Origin: Verrucomicrobiota bacterium
GTDB taxonomy: Bacteria; Verrucomicrobiota; Verrucomicrobiia; Opitutales; Opitutaceae
DNA length: 17,181 nucleotides
Direction: 5' to 3'
Assembly (NCBI GenBank): GCA_023430565.1
Contig: JAEZAD010000005.1
Location: 1 to 17,181 of the forward strand
The position numbers and the translations under genes were made by a program. The notes under the pieces are model-generated. The model had not been told where the DNA came from, ran no database searches, and was given only the letters and a program-made list of their open reading frames with translations. Positions 1 through 9,000 of the stretch are shown piece by piece (within the stretch, counting starts at the first letter, position 1; each line of letters opens with the position of its first letter).

Positions 1-2
1 CG

Positions 3-2513
3 TGGATGCTCGAGACCGTCGGCATGCCGACCTCGACTCCGGTCAGCGGCCTGACGCTGGCGACGGAAAGCATCCAGCTGAACGTCGGGCAGACGCAGAC
101 GCTCAATGCCAATGTGACGCCGGCGGAAGCGAGCAATCGCACGGTGGTGTGGACCTCCAGCGACCCGGCGGTGGCGAGCGTGACGACGACGGCGCTCACG
201 GCGGCGTCGGTGCGCGGCGTGGGCGTCGGCGTGGCGACGATCACGGCGACGACGCTGGACGGCGGTTTCACGGCGCAAGCCACGGTGACCGTTAACACGC
301 TGGGCGAACTCGTGGTGCCTTATGCCGCGACGGCGCCAGCGCTCGACGGTGCGATCGATGCGGCTTACGGCAGCATCCTCGGCGTGATCAACAAACCCGC
401 GCCGGATCAGACGGTGCCGCCAGCGTCGAACATCTCCGCGACCTGGCGGGCGGCGTTTACGCAGACCGACCTGCACCTGGTGGTCGACGTGACCGACGAC
501 GCATTCATCACCACCGAGGCGAGCGACTGGAACAACGACAGCGTCGAACTCTTCCTCGACGGCAACAACAGCAAGAGCGCGACCTCGGATAACCTGAACG
601 ATCTGAAGTTTGCCTTCCTCCCGAAGCCCGACGGCACGGTGTTCGTGCAGACGAACGTCTTCCCGCCGAATCCCTCCGGGCCGGACTATTCCGGCGTGCA
701 GGCGGCGGTGACGCTGAAGCAGGGCGGCGCGTCCGATTATCTCGGATACGTGCTCGAGGTGAAGGTGCCGCTGGCCGCGCTCGGCATCACGCCGGTCGAA
801 GGCTGGAAGCTCGGGATCGATCTCCAGATCAACGACAACGATACGACCGGTCCGCGCGACCGCTACGTGACGTGGTTCGGCAGCAATCTGAACAATAATC
901 CGGCGGCGTATGGCACGGTGACGCTGGGTGCGATCGACGGCGGCGGCACAGATGTGCCCGTCACCGGCGTGACCGTATCGCCTGAAGAGGTGACGCTCGA
1001 AGTCGGAGAGACGAGTCAGTTGACCGCGACGATCGAACCGGCCGAGGCCGATAATCCCAGCGTGAGCTGGACAACGTCGGACGCGGCCGTCGCGACGGTG
1101 GACGATGCCGGGTTGGTCACGGCTGTCGGCACCGGCGAGGCGGTGATCACGGTGACGACGGAGGACGGCGGTTTCACGGCGAGTTCGACGGTCACCGTCG
1201 TGCTCTTGCCGGGTTCCGTGCCTGAGATTGTCACGACGGCCTTGCCCGCGGGCGAAGTCGGGGCCGCTTACTCGCAACAACTGTCGGCCACGGGCGGCGA
1301 CGGCGAACTGACTTGGACCGTGGCGTCCGGCAATTTGCCGAATGGACTCGGGTTGTCGCCCGGCGGATTGATTTCCGGCACGCCGCTCGACGCGGGCACG
1401 AGCAGCTTCGTGGTGCGCGTGGTCGATGCGGACAATTACGCGGGCGCGGATGACGAGGACACCCAGACGTTGACGTTGACGATTGCGCCGCCTCCGCCGG
1501 TCGAAGCGACGGTGACGCTGGGCGATCTGCAGCAGCGCTACGATGGGCTGCCGAAGACAGTGTCGGTGACGACGGAACCGGGAAATCTGGATGTCGTTGT
1601 GACCTACAACGGCAGCAGCGAGCCGCCGGTTTATCCGGGCGTCTACGAGGTGGTCGCGACCATCGATGAAGACGGCTATTTCGGCAGCGCGACGGCGCAG
1701 TTGGAGATCGGCATCACCGCGCTGGTCCGGCACGGGCTCATGTTGTCCGGTGAGATTGACGGATCGATGCAGGTGCTTCTGCCCGAGTCGGTGACGTTGA
1801 ACGGCGGCGCATGGCTGTCGGGTGATCTGTTGGTCCCGGGGCGGCCGGGGGTGACGGTCAACGGCAACGCGGCTTACGTGGCGGTGATCGAAGCGGGGGG
1901 CAGTGCGACGCCGACGCAGCACAAGGTGACGTTGAATGGCAACTCGGTCGTTCGCTACGTGGTGCGGCAGGTTGATCCGATCGCGCTGCCAACGGTCGCG
2001 GCGCCGCCGGCTCCCTCCGGCACGCGCAACGTGAGCGTCAATCGCGCGGGGCAGAGCATCGGCGATCCGCAGACGATTCGAAACCTCACGATCAACAGCA
2101 ACGGCGGCGAAGTGGTCGTGCCGCCGGGGACGTATGGCGATCTCACGGCGAACGGTCGGACTGCGTTCGTGCTCGGCGTGCCGGGTGCGGAGGAGCCGGC
2201 GGTTTATAACCTGCAGAAGCTGACGCTGAATTCGAATGCGCGGCTCGAGATCGTCGGCCCCGTGATTCTCACGGTGCGGCACAGTGTCATGTTCAACAAC
2301 GCCGACGCCGCGGAACAGGATCCCGCGTGGCTCACGCTGCGGGTTTCCCACGGTGGTGTGACGCTGAACAGCGGCTCGACGTTGAGCGGCACCGTGGTCG
2401 CGCCGTCCGGCACGGTGGTGCTAAACGGATCGAGCTGGATCCGCGGCAGCGTCGCGGCGGATCGGTTGACGATCAACAGTCAGGCCGGCCTGCGCGACCC
2501 GACCTCTGAGTAA
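3..2513 (+). CDS. Secreted multidomain Ig-like / CBM9-like surface protein, C-terminal part (5' truncated)
   Basis: The reading frame is open from the left edge, so the true start and any signal peptide lie outside the window. Counting from the Met at base 6, the layout is: a group-2 bacterial Ig-like (BIG2) domain at about 14-97; a CBM9/DOMON-like beta-sandwich at about 100-307 (SVELFLDGNN, LGIDLQINDND); a second BIG2 domain at about 317-398; a He_PIG-type Ig domain at about 405-492 (GLGLSPGGLISGTPLDAG); an MBG-like domain at about 499-570; and a C-terminal region from about 573 to 835 rich in short units such as VTLNGG, VTVNGN, LTLNSN and LTINSQ, suggesting a stacked beta structure. CBM9 relatives bind xylan or reducing sugar ends, which fits the neighbouring GH115 gene, but binding is inferred. 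A missing N-terminal catalytic domain is possible. Domain types are judged by eye; that this is a real exported protein is very likely. Confidence 0.85.
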   Translation, partial: WMLETVGMPTSTPVSGLTLATESIQLNVGQTQTLNANVTPAEASNRTVVWTSSDPAVASVTTTALTAASVRGVGVGVATITATTLDGGFTAQATVTVNTLGELVVPYAATAPALDGAIDAAYGSILGVINKPAPDQTVPPASNISATWRAAFTQTDLHLVVDVTDDAFITTEASDWNNDSVELFLDGNNSKSATSDNLNDLKFAFLPKPDGTVFVQTNVFPPNPSGPDYSGVQAAVTLKQGGASDYLGYVLEVKVPLAALGITPVEGWKLGIDLQINDNDTTGPRDRYVTWFGSNLNNNPAAYGTVTLGAIDGGGTDVPVTGVTVSPEEVTLEVGETSQLTATIEPAEADNPSVSWTTSDAAVATVDDAGLVTAVGTGEAVITVTTEDGGFTASSTVTVVLLPGSVPEIVTTALPAGEVGAAYSQQLSATGGDGELTWTVASGNLPNGLGLSPGGLISGTPLDAGTSSFVVRVVDADNYAGADDEDTQTLTLTIAPPPPVEATVTLGDLQQRYDGLPKTVSVTTEPGNLDVVVTYNGSSEPPVYPGVYEVVATIDEDGYFGSATAQLEIGITALVRHGLMLSGEIDGSMQVLLPESVTLNGGAWLSGDLLVPGRPGVTVNGNAAYVAVIEAGGSATPTQHKVTLNGNSVVRYVVRQVDPIALPTVAAPPAPSGTRNVSVNRAGQSIGDPQTIRNLTINSNGGEVVVPPGTYGDLTANGRTAFVLGVPGAEEPAVYNLQKLTLNSNARLEIVGPVILTVRHSVMFNNADAAEQDPAWLTLRVSHGGVTLNSGSTLSGTVVAPSGTVVLNGSSWIRGSVAADRLTINSQAGLRDPTSE

Positions 2514-2764
2514 GCGGCAGCGCGGAGAACCGCCGCGCATGTGATTCGAAAGAAGCCCGCCCGCGATCGATTCGGTCGCGGGCGGAGCTGTTTTTGCGGA
2601 TAGCCACTCGTTTACCCGCGTGGTTACGGGCGAAAGCACGGAACGATGCGGCTCAAGTTTTCGACGGAGCGCTCGACTCTAGACGCGAGCGATGGGGGAA
2701 CTTGCCCAAAGGATGGCGCTTCCCCAGTTTGCGGAGCCGTTGCAACCCCGGACAACCAATACCC
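2514..2764. other. Intergenic region between the surface-protein gene and the GH115 gene
   Basis: Apart from the terminator at 2557-2595, this gap should hold the promoter of the GH115 gene. I find no convincing -35/-10 pair. A weak inverted repeat (CGCTCG at 2670-2675 with CGAGCG at 2686-2691) and an imperfect TTGC...TTGCAA dyad near 2730-2750 are the only structures. I would not call either an operator without finding the same sequence at other loci. The open frame upstream of 2765 begins only with a TTG inside the terminator T-run, so it is not used as the start. Confidence 0.4.
2557..2595 (+). terminator. Rho-independent terminator after the Ig-like protein gene
   Basis: A perfect 10-bp G+C-rich stem (CCGCCCGCGA at 2557-2566 with TCGCGGGCGG at 2576-2585) closes a 9-nt loop. 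A short spacer and five T residues (2591-2595) follow. It lies 43 bases after the stop codon of the upstream gene, so it should separate that transcript from the GH115 gene. Confidence 0.85.
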
Positions 2765-5677
2765 ATGACTCACGTCTTAGCGGCCATGTCTTCTAGCAAT
2801 GTTTCACGTTCGTGGCGCCGCGCGCGACGAGCGCTCCAACTGACCGGAGCGACGCTCCTGATCATGGTGACCGGCGCGTCGGCGGCGGCCGCCATCGGTG
2901 AGGAGAGGTTTGTCGACACGAAGCCGATCGCGGGCGGATTTGTGCTCGCAGCCGAGGGCAAGGTGGCCGCGCTGCACGTGGACGCGAACGAGCTGCCGGG
3001 TGTATTGAGGATCGCAGGACATCTGCAAACGGACCTCGAGCGCGTGACGGGCGTAAAGCCGGCGATCGAGCACGGCGTGCCGAAAGCGCCAGCGGTGGTG
3101 ATAGGCACGATCGGCTCGGGCGGATTGGTCGATCGGCTCGTGTCGGCGGGGAAGCTCGATGTCGCGGCGATCGAGGGAAAGTGGGACGCGTTTCTGATCG
3201 AAACGGTGGCAAATCCGTTTCCCGGCGTGGAGCGGGCGCTGGTGGTGGCGGGTGCGAACAAGCGCGGGGCGATTTACGGCATGTATGCCATTTCCGAACA
3301 GATCGGCGTGTCCCCCTGGTATTGGTGGGCGGACGTGCCGGTGAAGAAGAGCGAGACGCTGCACGTTAAGCCCGGCCGGGTGGCCGAGCAGGTGCCGGTG
3401 GTGCAGTATCGCGGCATTTTCATCAACGACGAGGCGCCCGCGCTGACCGGCTGGGTGCATGAGAAGTTCGGGAAGTTCGACCACACGTTTTACCAGCATG
3501 TGTTCGAGCTGATTTTGCGTTTGCGCGGGAATTATCTTTGGCCGGCGATGTGGCAGCCGCGGGCGTTCATCGATGACGATCCGGAAAATGCGCGGCTGGC
3601 GGACGAGATGGGCGTGGTGATCGGCACGTCGCACCATGAGCCAATGATGCGGGCGCATGCGGAATGGGATCGTTACGGCAAGGGACCGTGGGATTATTCG
3701 AAGAATCCGGAGGTGCTGCGGGAGTTTTGGCGCGGCGGTGTGGAGCGCGTTAAAGACAGGGAGATCCTTATTTCGCTCGGCATGCGCGGCGACGGCGACG
3801 AGCCGATGTCGGAGGGCGAGAATGTGGCGCTGCTGGAGCGGATCGTGAAGGACCAGCGGGAGATTCTGGGCAATGTGATGAACCAGAAGCCGGAGGAGAT
3901 CCCGCAGCTGTGGGCGCTCTACAAGGAGGTGCAGGGCTACTACGAGCGCGGCATGCGCGTGCCGGACGACGTGATCCTGCTTTGGTGCGACGACAACTGG
4001 GGCAACATTCGCCGGCTACCGACGCCGGAGGAGCAGAAGCGGCCGGGCGGCGCGGGCGTGTATTATCATTTCGACTACGTCGGGGGGCCGAGGAATTACA
4101 AATGGATCAACACCTTCCGGATCGCGAAGGTGTGGGAGCAGATGAACCTCGCGTGGCAGCACGACGCGAATCGCATCTGGATTGTGAACGTGGGCGACAT
4201 CAAGCCGATGGAGTTCCCGATCGAGTTCTTCCTCAACATGGCGTGGGCGCCTGGGCGCTGGAATCCGGATACGCTCGCCGATTATTCGCAGGCGTGGGCG
4301 GCGCGGGAGTTTGGCGCCGAGCATGCGGTGGAAGTGGCGGCGTTGATCGACGGTTACACGAAGCTCAATTCGCGGCGGAAGCCCGAGATGCTGGCGCCGG
4401 ATACGTTGAGCCTGGTGAACTATCGGGAGGCCGATCGCGTTGTCGCCGAATGGCGCGAACTCACGGCACGGGCGGAGAAGCTGAATGAGAAACTGCCGCC
4501 GGAGGCGCGGGATGCGTTTTTCCAGCTGGTGCTTTATCCGGTGAAGGCGAGCGGCGTGGTGCAGGAGATTTACGTGGCGGCGGGGAAGAACCGGCTTTAC
4601 GGCGTGCAGGGGCGGGCGGCGGCGAACACGGAAGCGCAACGCGTGCGGGACCTGTTCGCGTTGGATCAGGAACTCGTGAAGCAGTATCACTCGCTCGGCG
4701 GCGGGCGGTGGAATCACCAGATGTCGCAGAGCAAGATGGGCTACACGTATTGGCAGACGCCGAATCTCGAAGTGGCGCCGGCGGTGAGCGAAGCGCATCC
4801 GTATGCGGACGCTTCGGTGGCGATGTCGATCGAAGGTTCCGAGCGTTCGTGGCCCAGCTATGGCGCCGGGCGGGCGGTGTTGCCGCCGCTGCACGTGTTG
4901 GGCGGCGGGACGCGCTGGGTGGAGTTGTTCAACCGCGGGCTGGCGCCTTTTGAGTTTAAAGCGACGGCGGATCAGCCGTGGGTGAAAATCTCGCCTGCGA
5001 GCGGGAGCGTGAAGGAAATCTCGCGACTCGAAATCGGCGTGGACTGGGCGGCCGTGCCGGCGGGGAATTCAACCGCGACAGTGACGATCGAGGCACCGGG
5101 AGGGCAATTGCGCGTGCAGCTGCCGGTGGAAAAGCCGGAAACGGGCACGCTGGCGGGTTTTGTGGAGACGGACCGGCACGTGGCGATCGAGGCGCCCCAT
5201 TTCGCGCGCGCGGTGAACGGCGGAGGTGTGGAGTGGAAGGTGTTGCCGAATTTTGGCCGGACCCTCGGAGGCGTGACGACGCTGCCGGTGACGGCGGCGG
5301 AGAGCGTGCCGGGCGGGACGTCTCCGCATCTCGAATACGACGTGCATCTGACGTCGTCGGGCGAGTTGAAGGTGGAGCTGCACTGTGCGCCCTCGCTGGA
5401 TTTTCAACCGGGCGAAGGGCTGAGGCTGGCGGTGTCGTTCGACGATCAGGAGCCGCAGATCGTAAAGCTGGACACGTGGGCGACGCTGCAGACGTGGGAG
5501 AAATCGGTCGGCGACGGCGTGCGGCGCGTGCTCACGAAGCATGCCGTCGAAAAACCGGGGAAGCATGTGTTGAAGATCTGGCGGGTGACGCCTGGCGTGG
5601 TGATCGAGCGGGTAATCATCGACGCGGGCGGCGTGCGGCCGAGTTATCTGGGACCGGTGGAGAGTCCGCGGGCGTGA
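2765..5677 (+). CDS. GH115 family alpha-glucuronidase (xylan alpha-1,2-glucuronidase), exported
   Basis: A protein of about 970 aa, typical of glycoside hydrolase family 115. Known members remove D-glucuronate or 4-O-methyl-D-glucuronate linked alpha-1,2 to xylose in glucuronoxylan, including internal residues. Residues about 20-45 form a signal peptide: a basic stretch (SRSWRRARR), a hydrophobic core (LTGATLLIMVTG), then an Ala-rich cleavage region. An N-terminal alpha/beta domain precedes the catalytic barrel (about 210-535), which carries the family motifs NYLWPAMW, GTSHHEPMMR, GMRGDGDEPM (340 onward), LWCDDNWGNIRRLP (about 406-419) and YYHFDYVGGPRNY. A helical region and C-terminal beta domains follow (GTLAGFVETDRHVAIEAPHF onward). 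I chose ATG 2765 because it follows an ...ATACCC leader like those of other genes here; ATG 2786 would give an equally good signal peptide. Acidic active-site residues are not assigned individually. It probably works in the periplasm or outside the cell. Confidence 0.93.
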   Translation: MTHVLAAMSSSNVSRSWRRARRALQLTGATLLIMVTGASAAAAIGEERFVDTKPIAGGFVLAAEGKVAALHVDANELPGVLRIAGHLQTDLERVTGVKPAIEHGVPKAPAVVIGTIGSGGLVDRLVSAGKLDVAAIEGKWDAFLIETVANPFPGVERALVVAGANKRGAIYGMYAISEQIGVSPWYWWADVPVKKSETLHVKPGRVAEQVPVVQYRGIFINDEAPALTGWVHEKFGKFDHTFYQHVFELILRLRGNYLWPAMWQPRAFIDDDPENARLADEMGVVIGTSHHEPMMRAHAEWDRYGKGPWDYSKNPEVLREFWRGGVERVKDREILISLGMRGDGDEPMSEGENVALLERIVKDQREILGNVMNQKPEEIPQLWALYKEVQGYYERGMRVPDDVILLWCDDNWGNIRRLPTPEEQKRPGGAGVYYHFDYVGGPRNYKWINTFRIAKVWEQMNLAWQHDANRIWIVNVGDIKPMEFPIEFFLNMAWAPGRWNPDTLADYSQAWAAREFGAEHAVEVAALIDGYTKLNSRRKPEMLAPDTLSLVNYREADRVVAEWRELTARAEKLNEKLPPEARDAFFQLVLYPVKASGVVQEIYVAAGKNRLYGVQGRAAANTEAQRVRDLFALDQELVKQYHSLGGGRWNHQMSQSKMGYTYWQTPNLEVAPAVSEAHPYADASVAMSIEGSERSWPSYGAGRAVLPPLHVLGGGTRWVELFNRGLAPFEFKATADQPWVKISPASGSVKEISRLEIGVDWAAVPAGNSTATVTIEAPGGQLRVQLPVEKPETGTLAGFVETDRHVAIEAPHFARAVNGGGVEWKVLPNFGRTLGGVTTLPVTAAESVPGGTSPHLEYDVHLTSSGELKVELHCAPSLDFQPGEGLRLAVSFDDQEPQIVKLDTWATLQTWEKSVGDGVRRVLTKHAVEKPGKHVLKIWRVTPGVVIERVIIDAGGVRPSYLGPVESPRA

Positions 5678-5700
5678 CCTGAGCAGCGCGGCCGGAATTA

Positions 5701-5783
5701 ACCGCAAAGAACGCAAGGAGCGCAAAGAGAGTCGGGGGCGCGAGGTAGTTCGACTCTGCGTTTCTTTGTGGTCCTCGCGGTCC
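5701..5783. repeat. Imperfect long inverted repeat built of 9-nt CGCAAAGAA-like units
   Basis: The left arm (5701-5734) has three tandem 9-nt units of the type GCAAAGAAC / GCAAGGAGC / GCAAAGAGA. The right arm (5753-5783 and flanks) is a degenerate reverse complement: the outer ACCGC/GCGGT and the inner AGAGTCG/CGACTCT pair perfectly, while the middle is mismatched. The whole can fold into a hairpin of about 80 nt. This resembles non-coding interspersed (REP-like) elements seen between genes in Verrucomicrobiota; that comparison is from memory. It may also stabilise the 3' end of the GH115 mRNA. Confidence 0.6.
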
Positions 5784-5948
5784 AATGGCGGCGTTGGGGA
5801 GGACTCCGTTCAAACGGCCTGCGAAGGCCTAATGTCGCCTGCGAGCAGGCTGCTGCGGCGGCTCTGCTGGCGGCTGGGACGTATCTTCCGGCTACGGCGT
5901 AAGAGCAGGATGCCGACAGGGCCGAGGCCGGGGCGCCCCATATGGGTC

Positions 5949-5985
5949 GAAACGAAAAGCGCCCGCGGCTTGGGGCCGCGGGCGC
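5949..5985 (-). terminator. Rho-independent terminator of the TonB-dependent receptor gene
   Basis: A perfect 11-bp stem (GCGCCCGCGGC at 5959-5969, GCCGCGGGCGC at 5975-5985) encloses the 5-nt loop TTGGG. Read on the minus strand it is followed by TTTTCGTTTC, the U-rich tract expected of an intrinsic terminator. It lies 33 bases past the receptor stop codon. Confidence 0.9.
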
Positions 5986-6018
5986 TGTGTTGTGTTGTGC
6001 GAGGCTGTTGGCTGCTGA

Positions 6019-9000
6019 TTAGAACGTGAACGTGTTCGTCAGCTGCCAGGTGCGCGACGGGGCGATGCGCCAGGCGGCGACCGAGCCGTCGGGCTGCGTC
6101 GTCAGCGGGATCAGACCCTTGCTGCTGAACGCGTCGCGAACGTTGAGCTGCACGCGCCAGCGGACCTTTTCCGTCAGCTTTCGGCTGTAACCGACCCAGA
6201 GGTCCACGGCATCCTCGGTGGGGCCGTAATACGGATTTTCGAGGTCGAACGTGATGATTGCGGGATCGGAGGTGTGCAGCGGCTTGTAGCCGATGGCGAT
6301 CTCGTCCTGCCAGCGATAGCCGACACCGGCGGTCACGCCTTTCAGCATGCCTTCGGTGAAGTCGTAGCTGGAGATCACATTGAAGCGCCATTCGCGGAGC
6401 TCGGGCGAGCGGTTGCCTTCGCTCAGGCGGGTGCGCGAGTAGTCGCTGTAGAAGTTTCCGTTCCAGGAGTTGCGGATCTGGTTGGAACCGCCACCGCTCC
6501 AGATACGGAGGTCGCCGGCCGCGCCGAGCATGTGGGTGTTCACGATGTCGACGAGTTCGATCATCGCGGGTCCGCCCACGTTGTTGCGGACGGCCTCGAC
6601 CTTGGCGGCGTTGGCCGTGATGCGCCAGTTCGGCGTCGGGTTGGCGGTGAACTCGAACTCGTAGCCGCGGGAGACGGTGTCTTCCGTGAGGGTGAGGTTC
6701 GCGGGCGCATTGTTGGTGTGATTGATCACACGGTTGATGTCGCCGAAGCCCCACGCGGAGTAGTAATCGGCCGGGACGGCTTTCTGCAGCGCGCGCCAGG
6801 CGGCGACGGTTTGCTGCTTGAGCGCTTCGGCCTGCTCGGGCGTCTGCATCTGGCCGTTCACCACGATGGGCTCGTAGGTGTAGTGCCAGGAGCGGCTCGG
6901 GTCGTTGGCCGTGGACATGTCGCCGGTGACGCCGAGGTTGTGCGTGAACACGTCGGCGTAGTTGGAACCCCAGCTCATGAAGCTGCCGAGGAACCAGTTG
7001 TTCAGGCCGGCGGTGCTGGAGGCGTCCTTCACGGAGCTCTCATACTTGTTGATCTTCAGCGAGTATTTGCCGTCCTTCGTCGCGATCAGGATACCGCGAT
7101 CGATCGTCGAGCCGCTGGGGAGCGGGAGGGCGTGGCCGTAGACATCGTTGCGGGTGCCCGAGACCTGGAAGTTCTGCGATTTGTTATAGTAGAAGTTGAT
7201 GTCGACGAACGGCAGGCGGCCGCCGATCAACTTGTCGAGCTTGGCGACGATGCTCCAGCTCGGCGAATTCACTTCGTAGGTCTGCTGGGGCAGGTCCGAG
7301 AGGCGGTAGCTGTCGAAGTTGACCGCGCCGCGGGTCTCGGAGGCGTTCATCTGCCACGACTTGATGCGGTCCTGGCGAATGCCATACATGCCGACGACGG
7401 CGCCGTCCCAGAAGTAGGACTGGAGAACGAGCGCGCGCGACTCGGAGGTTTTCTTCTGCAGCGTGGCGCCGGTGGTGAGAGCCTTCTCGTCGCCTTTTTC
7501 GGCGCTGAGAATGCGGACGGGCGTGTTGGTCCAGCCGACGTAGTTGTCGGGGTTTTCGGACTGCTGCGAGAACTGGCCGTTGAGCGGGTTGGTCCAGTCC
7601 GCGGCGGGGTCGACGCCGGTGGCGTTCCACGTGGAGTCGAAGTTCCACATGTTGACCTGCGCGGGCATGTCGATGGTCACCGCAGCGCGCGGGATATACG
7701 CGCCCTTCGGGGAGCTGAGGGCCGACAGCGACTGGTCGCCGAGGTAGACGACGGGGTTGATCGTGCGGACGTTTTCGTCGACGTTCAGGTTCAGGTTGGT
7801 GCTGACGTAGCGCGAATAGTCCGAATCGGTGCCCCAGCGCATGAAGCCGCGGCTGTCCTGCTTGAACATGTCGCGGGTATACATGCCGCTCAGCGTGTGA
7901 CGGCCGAGGAGCTTGAGCATCCAGTTGCCGGAATTGTCGCGATCGAAGTCGTGATCGACGAAGAGATTCAGGCGGGAGGCCTCGCGATCGACCTCGCGGC
8001 GGTTGTTGCCGTAGATGCCGGCGTCGCTGACGAACGGCCGACCGACGTTCGGGTTCGCGGTGCCATCGAGATTATGGGTGTTCAGGTCGATGTAGATGCC
8101 CGCCCGCTGGTCGCTCATCAGCTGGACCTGGCCGGCCGAGTAGTTCTGGCGGTCATAGGCGACTTCGAAGCCGAACTTGTTGTCCATGTAGGTCTGCGAC
8201 AGACTGACATTGAAGTTGTCGAAGTCCTGCCACTCCTTCTTCAGATCGCCGTCGAGGAGGTTGTTGTAGAAGTCGAAGATCGATGCGTCGGTGAGCGTCG
8301 GGTTCTTGTAGAGACCCCAGCGGCTCCACTCGAGGCCGGCGTCGCTCGCGTATTGCACGTAGGTATCCACGGAGACACGACGCGAGTAGGGGAGGGCGAG
8401 GCCGCCGTCGATGGCGCCGCTGGTGCCGATGCCGCGGATGTTGGCGAACTCGGAGAGCTCGACCTTCGCGGGGGCGGTGGTGTCGGGGTTGAAGTAGCCG
8501 AGCATGCCGCCGAAGCTTTGCGCGAAGTTGCCGACCCAGGGATTGTAGTAGGGGTTGTTACCGCCGACGCCGGGGTAATTGCCGTAACCACCGGGGATGG
8601 CGCGGGCGCGGATGGCGGCGCCGTAACCCTCTGGGTAGAATATATCCTGGCGTCCTTCCCCATCCAGCGTGGGCAGGTAATGCGCATTGGCATCCTGCAC
8701 GGTGCGGGGGTTGTAGGTCGCCTTGTTCATGTGATTGAACCAGGGATTGATGTAATCGATCGGCGTGATGACGCGGGGGTTGTTGCTTCGGACTTCGCCG
8801 AACTCCGCGTAGGTCTTCAAGGTGGTCTTGATGCCGTTGCGGTTGAGGAATTCCGGCTCCCAGCGGGCGGTGCCGAAGACGCGCTTGTCGAGGCTGTGGG
8901 CGGGCTTCTGACGATACTTTTCGTCGTTGCGCACCATGATCACGCGCAGCGCGAGCTCGTTGTCGATCAGCTCGCGATTGATGTCGAGGACCGCGCGATT

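Larger units (their letters stand above)
5678..6018. other. Convergent intergenic region with repeat debris
   Basis: The gap between the 3' ends of the GH115 and receptor genes carries no credible gene. It contains the imperfect repeat hairpin at 5701-5783 and a stretch of small dyads, for example GCCTGC-GA-GCAGGC near 5834-5850 and CCCATATGGG at 5937-5946. The strong minus-strand terminator follows at 5949-5985. The middle part (about 5817-5935) looks like interspersed repeat material rather than coding sequence. No obvious terminator specific to the GH115 transcript is seen other than these hairpins. Confidence 0.6.

Noticed and set aside
2594..2764. N-terminal extension of the GH115 frame from a TTG at 2594
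   Set aside because: It starts inside the T-run of the upstream terminator and would put 57 non-signal-like residues before a good signal peptide.
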